A stretch of DNA of 64,000 bases from an uncultured Eubacteriales bacterium (GTDB lineage: Bacteria > Bacillota > Clostridia > Oscillospirales > CAG-272), in contig CAOKER010000004.1 in NCBI GenBank assembly GCA_948467545.1, positions 111,952 to 175,951 of the forward strand. Direction: 5' to 3'. The notes beneath the pieces were generated by a model. It searched no databases. It was not told the origin of the DNA and worked only from the letters and a program-made list of their open reading frames with translations. Position 1 is the stretch's first letter. Each line of letters opens with the position of its first letter. Shown here piece by piece: positions 27,117 to 35,728 of the stretch. The translations under genes were made by a program, and so were the position numbers.

Positions 27117-27393
27117 TTTTGATCAGCTCGGCTTCAATGGCATCGTAAATCTCATTAGTAATTTCACATGCAAGATTTTTTTCAAGCCGTCGTGACTTTC
27201 TTGCTTTTTTCAGACATTCAGCCTTGGGGCAGATATAAGCTCCTCGCCCGGACTTTTTTCCTGTTTTGTCGAGTGAAACGGTCATATCAGGTGAGCGTAC
27301 GATTCTGAGAAGCTCTTGTTTGCTTTTTCCTTCGCCGCAGCCGATACATTTTCGTTCCGGTATTTTACGTTTTGCTTTTTTTGATGCCTGCAA
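27109..27393 (-). CDS. YlxR/RnpM family RNA-binding protein (DUF448)
   Basis: A 94-residue DUF448 protein; family members bind RNA, and a Bacillus member (RnpM) modulates RNase P. The signature RKCIGCGEGKSKQELLRIVR and the GRGAYICP segment are both present; the Cys residues of CIGC and YIC are conserved. I chose the TTG at 27393 because GGAGG sits 11 bases upstream and AAGG closer still; the frame can be extended to a TTG at 27420, but that has no ribosome site and lies at the edge of a repeat. The gene is separated from nusA by that repeat. The RNase P RNA gene is also in this window, about 33 kb away. Confidence 0.92.
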   Translation of the reverse strand: MQASKKAKRKIPERKCIGCGEGKSKQELLRIVRSPDMTVSLDKTGKKSGRGAYICPKAECLKKARKSRRLEKNLACEITNEIYDAIEAELIKNE

Positions 27394-27408
27394 GCCTTTC
27401 TTCGCCTC

Positions 27409-27540
27409 CGTTCTGTTCAATAAAGCGCAGAGCGCCGTAATTCAATAATTCGGTGAGGAATTACACCGCCATTGAAAAAGCTGATGGAACCCGCCGCATT
27501 GTGAGGCGTGGTGACATCTTGTTTATAGTTATAATTAACA
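27409..27540 (-). repeat. Intergenic repeat, copy A (between nusA and ylxR)
   Basis: About 130 bases that resemble 31286-31420. Shared blocks in plus-strand order: TTCAATAAAG, AAAGCGCA(G/A)AGCGCCGT, ATTCGG(T/C)G, ACACCGC, TGAAAAAGC, GAGGCG/GAGACG, ATCTTG(T/C)TTAT, TTATAGTTATA. The block includes a short GCGC inverted motif. It lies inside a co-transcribed operon, so it is presumably transcribed. It looks like a small non-coding mobile or REP-like element; the family is not known to me. Confidence 0.6.
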
Positions 27541-27615
27541 AATCGTCTTGTTTTTCATCGCTTTGCCTGCGATATAAACAGACTAAGTACCGTATACTTT
27601 TAATTTATATGATTT

Positions 27616-28641
27616 TTACTGCGCTTTTATATCAATTTTATATCCGGTCAAACGCGCGGCAAGACGTGCATTCTGTCCTTCTTTTCCGATTGCGAGCGAA
27701 AGCTGTTCGGGATCCACATAAACGCTGGCGGAGCGGTCGTCTTCTATAACTACGCTGCGTATTGCGGCCGGTGCGAGCGCGGATGAGATATACTCGGCAG
27801 GATCATCGCTGTATTTAACCACATCTATTTTTTCTCCCGAAAGCTCCTCCGTTATGTCTGCTATTCGAGTGCCGTGCGTTCCTATGCACGCTCCGATAGG
27901 ATCAACATTAGGATCGCGGCTTGAAACAGCCATTTTCGTCCTTGATCCTGCCTCGCGCATAATATTTTCTATTACTACAGTACCGTTTTGAATTTCAGGA
28001 ACCTCAAGCTCAAAAAGGCGTTTGACAAGTCCGGCGTGAGTTCTTGAAAGAGTAACCAGAGGACCGCGTGTTTCTCTGCGTACTTCAATTACATATACCT
28101 TGATTTTATCTCCTTCATGATAAACCTCACCTGGAATCTGTTCCTCCTTAAGCAGTGCAACTCGGCTTGTTCCGGTATCTACTATGACAGCCCCGTTCTG
28201 CGTTGCGGTGCGGTATACAGTGGCTGTAATAATTTCTTCCTTCTTATTTTCATACTGCTCTATAAGCATACCGCGCTCTGCTTCGCGAATTCCCTGAATT
28301 ATTACCTGCTTTGCGGTTTGTGCACTGATACGGCTGAATTTTTTCAGCGGCAGTTCGGTTTCGCATACTCCTCCGAGGATGTATCTTGCGTTGATTTTTT
28401 TTGCGTCCTCAACAGAGATTTGCAGGTCGGGATTTTCAACCGTCTCGACTATATCACGAAGCTCAAGAACCTTAACATCCTTCTTATCCGGATCTATAAC
28501 CACACGTACATTTCCATTACCGTTTTTTTCTCGTTTATATGCGTTTGTCAGTGCAGTTTCCACGCGCTCCAATATCATTTCGGTGGGAATGCCCTTTTGT
28601 TTTCCGAGCATATCAAGAGCTTTGAAAAATTCAACATTCAT
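27616..28641 (-). CDS. nusA: Transcription termination/antitermination factor NusA
   Basis: A 341-residue NusA that binds RNA polymerase and nascent RNA and affects pausing and termination. The N-terminal polymerase-binding domain opens with MNVEFFKALDMLGKQKGIP. S1 covers about residues 135-200 and the two KH domains about 205-341, with GACIGTHGTRI and LAIGKEGQNARLAARL as their GxxG loops. It ends directly after KH2 and lacks the C-terminal acidic repeats of proteobacterial NusA, as is normal for Firmicutes. GGGAGG is 16 bases before the ATG, longer than usual. It follows rimP in the operon; the 220-base gap before ylxR is filled by a repeat. Confidence 0.97.
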   Translation of the reverse strand: MNVEFFKALDMLGKQKGIPTEMILERVETALTNAYKREKNGNGNVRVVIDPDKKDVKVLELRDIVETVENPDLQISVEDAKKINARYILGGVCETELPLKKFSRISAQTAKQVIIQGIREAERGMLIEQYENKKEEIITATVYRTATQNGAVIVDTGTSRVALLKEEQIPGEVYHEGDKIKVYVIEVRRETRGPLVTLSRTHAGLVKRLFELEVPEIQNGTVVIENIMREAGSRTKMAVSSRDPNVDPIGACIGTHGTRIADITEELSGEKIDVVKYSDDPAEYISSALAPAAIRSVVIEDDRSASVYVDPEQLSLAIGKEGQNARLAARLTGYKIDIKAQ

Positions 28642-28720
28642 TTCAGATATTTGCTTTCCTCCCGTTCATGACGGCAGGATTTTTCTCCTTTCATACGTAT
28701 GAAACAATAAAATGTATAAC

Positions 28721-29218
28721 TCAGCTGCCGAAGTCAAAATAAATATTTGTTCTTGACATGCTGCTCCAAGGAATTGTTATATCCCTGCCGCCGCATTCAA
28801 TTGTAATATCCTTTGATTTTGGATCGAAAGCCTTCAGTTTTCCGGTTACACGCTTATCGGCGGTCTCCGGAATTCCTTCAACGGCAGAGAAGAGCTTTAT
28901 CGTAACGTATTCTCCCGTGCATGCTTCAAAATGCTTCGGAGTTCTCAGCTGACGTTCGATTCCGGGCGATGAAACCTCAAGCATATAGGGCTCATCTATA
29001 GGATCGGCCTCGTCCAGAATAGGATTTACAGCACGGCTTACGGTTTCACAGTCTTCTATATCTATAGTTTCGGGGCCGTCGATTGTAATGCGAAGATACA
29101 TATCGGCACCTTCCTTCACATATTCGACGTCCCAGAGCTCAAAACCGAGAGAAACAACGGTTTCTGCGATAAGCTCTGTTACAACTGCAGCAGTGTTTTT
29201 TGTCTTTTTTTCTGCCAT
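28721..29218 (-). CDS. rimP: Ribosome maturation factor RimP
   Basis: A 165-residue RimP, needed for 30S subunit maturation. Typical stretches are LGFELWDVEYVKEGADMYLRITID, the D-C-E-x-V-S-R segment, and LEVSSPGIERQLRTPKHF. The C-terminal SH3-like domain follows. I chose the ATG at 29218 because GAAAGGA lies just upstream; the open frame continues to 29278 but those 20 residues lack family similarity. First gene of the rimP-nusA-ylxR-ylxQ-infB operon. A promoter at 29386-29414 and a hairpin at 29329-29358 lie in its leader. Confidence 0.95.
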   Translation of the reverse strand: MAEKKTKNTAAVVTELIAETVVSLGFELWDVEYVKEGADMYLRITIDGPETIDIEDCETVSRAVNPILDEADPIDEPYMLEVSSPGIERQLRTPKHFEACTGEYVTIKLFSAVEGIPETADKRVTGKLKAFDPKSKDITIECGGRDITIPWSSMSRTNIYFDFGS

Positions 29219-29328
29219 TTCATATCCTTTCGGTTTTAGTATCTCTGTACGCTGAACCCGTATGCCGCATATATTCATTTTCAGGATAGAACGGTTCGGG
29301 ACAAAAATGTTATAATGTTATAATAAAG

Positions 29329-29358
29329 ATTAAAGAGTAGGCGAACCTACTCTTTAAT
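29329..29358 (-). promoter_or_regulatory. Terminator-like hairpin in the rimP operon leader
   Basis: A perfect 13-base stem (ATTAAAGAGTAGG and complement) with a 4-base CGAA/TTCG loop, followed on the minus strand by CTTTATTATAAC. It lies about 20 bases after the predicted transcript start and 110 bases before rimP. It may be an attenuator or may simply block read-through from the zinc-ribbon gene. Confidence 0.65.
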
Positions 29359-29385
29359 ATACAATATTATATTAATGATGTTAGT

Positions 29386-29414
29386 ATTATAACACAATAT
29401 TTTTGAAAATGCAA
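29386..29414 (-). promoter_or_regulatory. Promoter of the rimP-nusA-infB operon
   Basis: On the minus strand TTGCAT (29414-29409) and TATAAT (29391-29386) are separated by 17 bases. It lies between the zinc-ribbon gene and rimP and gives a leader of about 160 bases. Confidence 0.75.
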
Positions 29415-29511
29415 TAGTTTTTTCAAAAATAATTGTATTTACAGAATATTTTAAAGCATATGGCATTATCGGACACGAATCAGTGCGAAAAACCGTCAAA
29501 ATGCACAGTGT

Positions 29512-30078
29512 TTATTTAATTTCACATCCGCCGTCATCCGAATTATTGCCGCCGTTTTCAGTATTTTCGGTATCGGAGTCTGTGATATTATTATCGGTAC
29601 TGTCAGCGGTATTGTTGTCCGAAACGTTGCAGCCGTTAGGTTCGGCATCTGTAATCTCAACGTAAATATCCTCATCCTTTTCCGAAGTATCGGCATCTGC
29701 GGAGCCGAATTTATTTTCCGGCAGCTTTGTACCGCAGTGCGGACAGAAGATATAATCGGAAGAGACGTTTTTGCGGCATCCCGGACACTCGGTATTGCCT
29801 TCAATACGGCTCAGCTCCTGCTTTATAAAAGCAATATCTCTCAGCTTCTCCGATATGTTTTCGCGCAGCAGCGCAATGTCGGCCTCCTCCCTGTCTCTTG
29901 CTTCCGCGTCGGTCTGTTCTTCGGCGCAATGCTGGTAACAGAGACACCCCAGCGAACGATAGAGTTCGGAAAGCTCATTGTTTGCTTTGCTCAGCTTTAT
30001 GCGGAGCTCGGCAATGTTTTTTGCGTTTCCGGCGTTCTTTTTTACGCTGTTCCATATGTTATCAATATTAATAGCCAT
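29512..30078 (-). CDS. Coiled-coil zinc-ribbon protein with acidic tail
   Basis: A 188-residue protein of unknown role. Residues about 20-95 are a helical, coiled-coil-like segment (ELRIKLSKANNELSELYRSLG and following). Residues 98-118 form a zinc ribbon, Cys-x2-Cys...Cys-x2-Cys (CPGC and CPHC). The last 60 residues are acidic and Asn/Thr/Ser-rich and probably disordered. AGGAGG precedes the ATG. Similar small zinc-ribbon proteins are common in clostridia and are often labelled DUF or zinc-ribbon domain-containing; no function can be read here. It follows the PPIase gene on the same strand with a short GGGCC/GGCCC hairpin (30113-30129) between them. Confidence 0.75.
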   Translation of the reverse strand: MAINIDNIWNSVKKNAGNAKNIAELRIKLSKANNELSELYRSLGCLCYQHCAEEQTDAEARDREEADIALLRENISEKLRDIAFIKQELSRIEGNTECPGCRKNVSSDYIFCPHCGTKLPENKFGSADADTSEKDEDIYVEITDAEPNGCNVSDNNTADSTDNNITDSDTENTENGGNNSDDGGCEIK

Positions 30079-30112
30079 ATTATTTTCCTCCTGTGTCTAA
30101 AGACATTTAAGT

Positions 30113-30129
30113 AAGGGCCGCCGGCCCTT
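30113..30129 (-). terminator. Short GC-rich hairpin after the PPIase gene
   Basis: AAGGGCC and GGCCCTT form a 7-base stem with a 3-base loop, between the PPIase stop and the zinc-ribbon start on the minus strand. No clear T-tract follows, so it may slow or partly end transcription only. Confidence 0.4.
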
Positions 30130-30148
30130 GATTCAACATTCGGTAATA

Positions 30149-31246
30149 TCAATAGTATGTGTTAAGCGGCGCCGATCCGAGCGGATGTGCCGCAGTAACC
30201 TCTTCGTTAATTTGAACGTCTTCGGAAAGCTTTGAAAACTTATCGTAGTATACTTTCTGAATTGCCCAATCCTCAAGTGATTCAAGTTGTTCTTTGTCGC
30301 TGTCCTGTAAATTGCGGCGATCCGGCATCTCGTATTTAAGCGCTATATAGGTAATTCCGTCCTCATCAACTCTGCGGATTTCTCCCTCTTTCATTTCACC
30401 TGCGGCTTCGACGAGGGCAGCTCCGTATATATTGCTGTTGTCCGAACCTACAAAGCAGCCTCCGCTGTAATAAGACAAATCCTCCTCGGAATATTCTGCC
30501 GCAAGCTCGGTAAAATCATACCCTGAATTTAATTTTTCGGTAATTTCCGCAATTTTCCGCTGCTGCTGCTCCTTCTCCTCCTGTGACAACTCGGCAACGC
30601 TTATATTGCCTTCGGAATCGTAAACATAAGTGCCGTCTTCATTTGTTGCACGGCGGCTTTCCGTGTATACAACTATTAGTCCGAGGCAAGAAAAGTTTTC
30701 TCTGTAGTAATTATCGACAGCTTCGTCCGTCAGCTTCTCAATTCCGTTATCTCCGTAAAGATAATCGTATACCGCCTGCCATTTTTCTTCGGCAATATAA
30801 ACGGATTTCAGTCCGTCTATATTAAGTCCAAAAGATGCAAGCTCAGAATTGAGTGCGGGGCGGCTTCCTGCATAATCGAGCTTTTCCTGAATATCATCGT
30901 CTATTTGTTTTGACACGTCGGTACTGATTTTTAATCCGTATTCTCTGAACAGCTCAGCTCCGACCGCGAAGAATTTTATCGTTCGGAGAATCTGTTCATA
31001 AGCATATTCTGCATATGTAGTACCGTCCGGGAGAGTGTTTTCCCAAAATTCCGTGCTGTCGCTTCCATCTCCGTAGGTGTATACAAAATTTGTTTTGTAT
31101 ACAGACAGCCAGTAGGAAAACATTCCTTCCGTAATCTCTGTTTTTCCGTATGTCATTGCCGCAGGCTGTTTTGCGCATGACGGGCAGAGTACACAGCAAA
31201 TAACCGCGGTCAGTACAAGCGCGGCCGTTGCGGTTTTTAACTTCAT
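30149..31246 (-). CDS. PrsA/SurA-like peptidyl-prolyl isomerase, exported
   Basis: A 365-residue exported foldase. The N terminus is a signal peptide (MKLKTATAALVLTAVICC...) ending in CPSCAK; Cys24 may be lipidated although the lipobox is imperfect. Residues about 25-185 are helical and SurA-N-like. Residues about 185-320 are a parvulin-type (PPIC) domain, with the LNSGYDFTELAAEYSEE and YYSGGCFVG motifs. Such proteins help exported proteins fold at the membrane-wall interface. I preferred the ATG at 31246, preceded by GAAAGG at a good distance, over 31270. It follows mfd on the same strand, a pairing seen in other clostridia, with a repeat region in the 310-base gap. Confidence 0.87.
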   Translation of the reverse strand: MKLKTATAALVLTAVICCVLCPSCAKQPAAMTYGKTEITEGMFSYWLSVYKTNFVYTYGDGSDSTEFWENTLPDGTTYAEYAYEQILRTIKFFAVGAELFREYGLKISTDVSKQIDDDIQEKLDYAGSRPALNSELASFGLNIDGLKSVYIAEEKWQAVYDYLYGDNGIEKLTDEAVDNYYRENFSCLGLIVVYTESRRATNEDGTYVYDSEGNISVAELSQEEKEQQQRKIAEITEKLNSGYDFTELAAEYSEEDLSYYSGGCFVGSDNSNIYGAALVEAAGEMKEGEIRRVDEDGITYIALKYEMPDRRNLQDSDKEQLESLEDWAIQKVYYDKFSKLSEDVQINEEVTAAHPLGSAPLNTYY

Positions 31247-31285
31247 CGGGCAATTACCTTTCTCTCTCACGAATTATTTTTCATA

Positions 31286-31420
31286 TTCAATAAAGTTCAA
31301 CAAAGCGCAAAGCGCCGTCAATGGGCATTCGGCGGCGAAGCGTCACACCGCTGAAAAAGCCTGTACAGCCGACTCTAAAGAGACGGGGGAGATCTTGCTT
31401 ATGACGTGCTTATAGTTATA
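31286..31420 (-). repeat. Intergenic repeat, copy B (between mfd and the PPIase gene)
   Basis: A diverged copy of the element at 27409-27540, sharing AAAGCGCA(A/G)AGCGCCGT, ATTCGGCGG, TCACACCGC, TGAAAAAGCC, GAGACGG, ATCTTGCTTAT and TTATAGTTATA. It opens with a short duplication (TTCAATAAAG then TTCAACAAAG). The following 31430-31540 stretch (GTGATGAATTGCACC, CAGAGACGGAGAACCC) looks like a second, further degraded partial copy. Confidence 0.6.
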
Positions 31421-31559
31421 TATAATTATTCAATAATGAACACCGCTCCGTCATAAGATTTTCCAGTGATGAATTGCACCTCGACGAAAAAACGGATATG
31501 AAATCCGCTGACTACAGAGACGGAGAACCCTTTCATATATAATTATATACAATAATATC

Positions 31560-34500
31560 TCAATTTGCTCCGATATTCAAGCTTTTTTCGTCGTTAATTT
31601 GTATATATTTTGCAAACAATTCACACAGGAAATCGAGGGTATCGGTTCCCTTGCGTATGCGGTAGCTGACATACGGAGAGGATGAAAGATTCAAAAGCAG
31701 CTTTCCGTTATACTCGTGTGCAAGTTCAACCCAAACCGAAATATTAAGCCTTGAGGAGCTTATAAGCACAGAGCTTTCACGCTGCTCTACAGAATCAATT
31801 TCGCACAAAGATGAGGCAGAACGTATATATGATATTTTTAAAAGATTTTTTGCTGCTTTCGGCGGATTTCCATAGCGGTCAGAGAGCTCGTCAAGAACGT
31901 CGGCATAGTCCTCTTTCGTTTCTATAAGTGCGATTTTCTTATATGCGTCGATTCTCTGAGCCTGATTTTTGATATAGCTCTCCGGAAGGTAGGCGTCAAA
32001 CTGCAAAGATACCTTGCATACCGATTTTTCCGGCTGCTTTTCTCCCTTTTCTTCGAGTATGGCATCGCTCAGAAGCTTCATGTAAAGGTTGTATCCGACG
32101 CTGTCAATCTGTCCGTGCTGTTCCGACCCCAAAAGGTTTCCCGCTCCGCGCAGTTCAAGGTCTCGCATTGCAATTTTAAAGCCCGAACCGAATTCGCTGT
32201 AATCGCGAATCGCCTCAAGTCTTTTTTCCGCAATATCCGAGAGAATCGTTCCGCGGGGATATGTGAAATATGCGTATGCGCGGCGGCTGGAACGTCCGAT
32301 TCTTCCGCGTATCTGATGAAGCTGTGCCAATCCCATTTTATCGGCGTGTTCTATTATCAGCGTGTTAGCATTGGGAATATCTACTCCGGTCTCAATTATG
32401 GTTGTGCTTATCAGCACGTCTGTTTCTCCCATTATCAGAGACGACCATATTTCCGAAATCTGTTCACGATCCATCTTTCCGTGCGCATAAGCGATTTTTG
32501 CCTCAGGTACCATATCGCGAACATGCGCGACCGTAGTCTCAATACTTTCCACACGGTTGTGAAGCCAGAACACCTGTCCGCCGCGGTGAAGCTCCTTCTT
32601 TATTGCGTCGGATAGGATTACATCGTCGTATTCAAGCACGTATGTCTGAACGGGAAGCCTGTCTCCCGGAGCTTCTTCGAGAATGGACATATCGCGAATG
32701 CCGCTCATTGCCATATTCAGTGTACGCGGAATCGGAGTTGCCGTAAGTGTCAGAACATCGACGTTCTTTGCAAGCTGTTTAAGCTTTTCCTTCTGAGCAA
32801 CGCCGAAACGCTGCTCCTCGTCGATTATCAGCAGTCCGAGATCCTTAAAAACAATATCGCGTCCGATAATCCTGTGCGTTCCGACGATTATATCAAGCTC
32901 GCCTCGGCGGAGTCTCCGCAGAGTTTCCGCCTGCTCCGCCTTTGTGCGGAAACGGGAAAGCATATCGACCTGTACGGGAAAGCCTCTCATGCGTGACAAA
33001 ATCGTCTGGTAATGCTGCATCGCAAGAATTGTCGTCGGCACGAGAATCGCCACCTGCTTACCCGCGGCTACCGCCTTGAAAGCGGCACGGAGCGCCACCT
33101 CCGTTTTTCCGAAGCCGACATCTCCGCAGAGAAGTCTCTCCATCGGCCAGGGAGCTTCCATGTCTCGTTTAATTTCCTCGACAGCCGAATTTTGTCCGTC
33201 CGTTTCTTCGTATTCAAACGCCGATTCAAACTGACGCTGCATTTCATCGTCAGCCGGAAATGCAAATCCGGGACGACGCTGTCTTTCTGCATACAGCTGA
33301 ATAAGCTCGCGCGCCATTTCTTTAGTGGCCTTTTTTGCACGGCTTTTTGCCTTTTCCCAATCTTTCCCGCCGAGTCTTGAAAGACGTACCGAACCGTCTT
33401 CGGCACGCGCTCCTATATACTTTGAAAGCAAATCGAGCTTATCGGTCGGGATGTACAGCAGCGCGTTTTCGTCATAGCTTATTTTTACATACTCGGCGGT
33501 AACTCCGTCGTGAGTTATGCTTTCAAGTCCAAGATAGCGGCCGATGCCGTGAATATCGTGAACAACGTAATCTCCCGGCTCAAGGTCGGCATATGACATT
33601 ATCCGCTCTTTTGCGGATTTTTTCTTTGTTCGGCGGCTTTTGTGAACTCCTGAGGAAACCGCCGCAGTTCCTTTTTCGCAGAGTGAAAGTGCCGCAAACT
33701 TGCTTACGGTCAGTTCGTAACCCGGAATTCTCATACCGTATGTGATTACTGTCAGTTCTTTTTGCGAATTACCGGTGTTTTCTTTCGGCAGTATAACAGA
33801 CGGTATTTCGTTTTCCGACAAAAGCTCGGAAGTGTTCTCGGCCATTTTTTGATTGTCGCAGAGCAGTACGGTTCTGAAGCTGTTTTTCCTGTACGATTTT
33901 AGGTCGTCCAAAAGAAGCTCGGCGTTGTTTGCATATGATACTGTGTTTTTCGTTATGAACGAAAAGAGATTTCTGCTTTTTCCGCTCATATTTGTGACGA
34001 AGGCGTCACAAATAAGTGAAGGAACGGATGAAATGTAGTTTTCAAAATCTTGTCCCCATTTGCAGTAATCGGCTGATTTACCGTAAATTTCAGCTTCTGA
34101 AATCAGTCCCTCTATTGCTTCGCGCATACGGAATTCAAAAGCTTTTATGCGGTCGCGGGAGGCTGCGTATTCGGTAACGGCAACGAGCTGACGGCTGTCA
34201 AAGTAATCAAGCAGGCAGGTCTTTTCTGGATAAATCAGTGATATATATTTATCTAAGAAATTTAATTCACGCCCGGAGTTAACCGCGTCGAGCTCAGAAC
34301 GAAGCATATCCTTAACTCTCTCGTCTTCCGCCCGATTAAGCTGCTGCGTAATCGTCTCCGACAGAAGAACTCTATCCTCCGCTACGGCAAGTATCTCCCT
34401 TGCCGGAGTCAGCTCCACCGTCTGCAGCCTGCCTGTACGGCGTTGGGAAAGTATGTCGAAATATTCCATTACTTCAATTTCATCTCCGAAGAGCTGAATT

Positions 34501-35096
34501 CGCACCGGGCCGTCGCTGCTCGGCGGATAGACATCTATAATATCTCCGCGTATTGCAAACTGTCCCGGTCCTTCTACCATTTCGGCACGGACATAGCCGT
34601 TATCACTCAGATATGCGCTGAGCTTTTCTGTAGATATTTCTGCGCCTTCCGACAGCCTCATGCCGGAGACCGAAAGAATTTCCGGCGGAACCGTATACTG
34701 AAGCGCCGCGTCCGGAGTGGTGATTATTATGTCGTAATCGCCGTGCAGAACCGCGGACAGCACTCCTATCCTCTCGTACTCAAGCTCATGAGAAAAGGTC
34801 ATGTTATGAAATATAAAATCGCGGAAAGGGTATATAAAGGCGCTGAGCCCGTTTTCGCGGCAGGCGGAATACATTTTTACGCAGTTTTTTTCATCAGGAA
34901 AAACGGTTAATATCCCGCGCCCGAAGCGTGCTCTGAAATCCCGCGCAACTGACATGAGCAGTGAAATCCGTGCACCCTCGCAAAGTCCTGTAACGGATAT
35001 GCTGTGCGGCTTTTCCGCTCCTGTTTCTGTAAACACAGCGGAAATCAAGCCGCTGTATTCTTTTTCGTTTTTTATGCTGTCGGTTATAATATTCAT
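31560..35096 (-). CDS. mfd: Transcription-repair coupling factor Mfd
   Basis: An 1178-residue Mfd, the ATP-dependent translocase that removes stalled RNA polymerase and recruits UvrA to DNA lesions. The N-terminal UvrB-like region covers residues 1 to about 350. The polymerase-interacting CarD-like domain starts at about 500 (DLEPGDYVVHDIHGIGRYLGLE). The motor domains carry GDVGFGKTEVALRA (Walker A), IIDEEQRFG (DEEQ box), TATPIPRTL and the TRG-type segment. The C-terminal D7 domain ends the protein. The ATG at 35096 has only a weak ribosome site (TGGAAA). It is divergent from the GT84/GH94 gene. Confidence 0.97.
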   Translation of the reverse strand: MNIITDSIKNEKEYSGLISAVFTETGAEKPHSISVTGLCEGARISLLMSVARDFRARFGRGILTVFPDEKNCVKMYSACRENGLSAFIYPFRDFIFHNMTFSHELEYERIGVLSAVLHGDYDIIITTPDAALQYTVPPEILSVSGMRLSEGAEISTEKLSAYLSDNGYVRAEMVEGPGQFAIRGDIIDVYPPSSDGPVRIQLFGDEIEVMEYFDILSQRRTGRLQTVELTPAREILAVAEDRVLLSETITQQLNRAEDERVKDMLRSELDAVNSGRELNFLDKYISLIYPEKTCLLDYFDSRQLVAVTEYAASRDRIKAFEFRMREAIEGLISEAEIYGKSADYCKWGQDFENYISSVPSLICDAFVTNMSGKSRNLFSFITKNTVSYANNAELLLDDLKSYRKNSFRTVLLCDNQKMAENTSELLSENEIPSVILPKENTGNSQKELTVITYGMRIPGYELTVSKFAALSLCEKGTAAVSSGVHKSRRTKKKSAKERIMSYADLEPGDYVVHDIHGIGRYLGLESITHDGVTAEYVKISYDENALLYIPTDKLDLLSKYIGARAEDGSVRLSRLGGKDWEKAKSRAKKATKEMARELIQLYAERQRRPGFAFPADDEMQRQFESAFEYEETDGQNSAVEEIKRDMEAPWPMERLLCGDVGFGKTEVALRAAFKAVAAGKQVAILVPTTILAMQHYQTILSRMRGFPVQVDMLSRFRTKAEQAETLRRLRRGELDIIVGTHRIIGRDIVFKDLGLLIIDEEQRFGVAQKEKLKQLAKNVDVLTLTATPIPRTLNMAMSGIRDMSILEEAPGDRLPVQTYVLEYDDVILSDAIKKELHRGGQVFWLHNRVESIETTVAHVRDMVPEAKIAYAHGKMDREQISEIWSSLIMGETDVLISTTIIETGVDIPNANTLIIEHADKMGLAQLHQIRGRIGRSSRRAYAYFTYPRGTILSDIAEKRLEAIRDYSEFGSGFKIAMRDLELRGAGNLLGSEQHGQIDSVGYNLYMKLLSDAILEEKGEKQPEKSVCKVSLQFDAYLPESYIKNQAQRIDAYKKIALIETKEDYADVLDELSDRYGNPPKAAKNLLKISYIRSASSLCEIDSVEQRESSVLISSSRLNISVWVELAHEYNGKLLLNLSSSPYVSYRIRKGTDTLDFLCELFAKYIQINDEKSLNIGAN

Positions 35097-35728
35097 GTGT
35101 AATTTCCAGTCTTTAGTACAATCTTTATACAGTTTTTAGTAAAGGCAGTAAGCTTGTTATATGGCTCTGTTATATGGCTCTGCGCCGATATTCGCCGCAG
35201 AGTTTCCGCGTTTTTTCAAAACTATAGGCGACAGAAGGAATGTCTCCTGCTGCCGCATTGATAATTATATGTGTATTCGGTTAAAATAATAATGTCTTAA
35301 GGTATAAAAGAGTTTAAAAAGAGATCGAAAAAGACGCATTACTTGTGGAATTTGTTCTGTAAAAACGCCGCTATAACGGCAAAACGAAATTTGTTTGTCG
35401 TTAAGCTTTTGTTTTACAAATTTGCCGTCTTTCCCGGCGAAATGAAATCTAAATCTTAAATCTTCAGTTTTTAAATATTATACTGATTATTATACCATAT
35501 CAGGCTTTTTCTTGTCAATATTAAGACCGCAAAAAAAGCGGTCGCACCATATACTTATAACTGCAATCGCACACGGATACGGAAAATATATCTTGAAATT
35601 GATTTTATTGTCATAATACCGTATAAATCAGGTAATAATAATTCAAAGACTCGTCCGCAGCGTAACGGTCTGTTCTGCGCTGCGGAAATATCTGTTGCAC
35701 TTATTTGGAGAAAGGACGCTCTGCAGAA
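35097..35728. other. Divergent intergenic region with several inverted and direct repeats
   Basis: About 630 bases between mfd and the GT84/GH94 gene with no convincing gene. It holds a perfect 13-base tandem duplication (TTATATGGCTCTG at 35157-35169 and 35170-35182). A nested inverted repeat is at 35376-35428 (ACGGC..AAATTTGT pairing with ACAAATTTGCCGT). A GACCGC/GCGGTC hairpin is near 35526-35544, and a CCGCAGCG/CGCTGCGG pair (35655-35662, 35678-35685) lies before the ribosome site of the large gene. The 35340-35450 part has the look of a decayed repeat element, but only one copy is in the window. Confidence 0.5.
35599..35627 (+). promoter_or_regulatory. Likely promoter of the GT84/GH94 gene
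   Basis: TTGATT (35599-35604), 17 bases, TATAAA (35622-35627). The match is moderate. It gives a leader of about 95 bases that contains the 8-base CCGCAGCG/CGCTGCGG inverted repeat close to the ribosome site. Confidence 0.5.
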
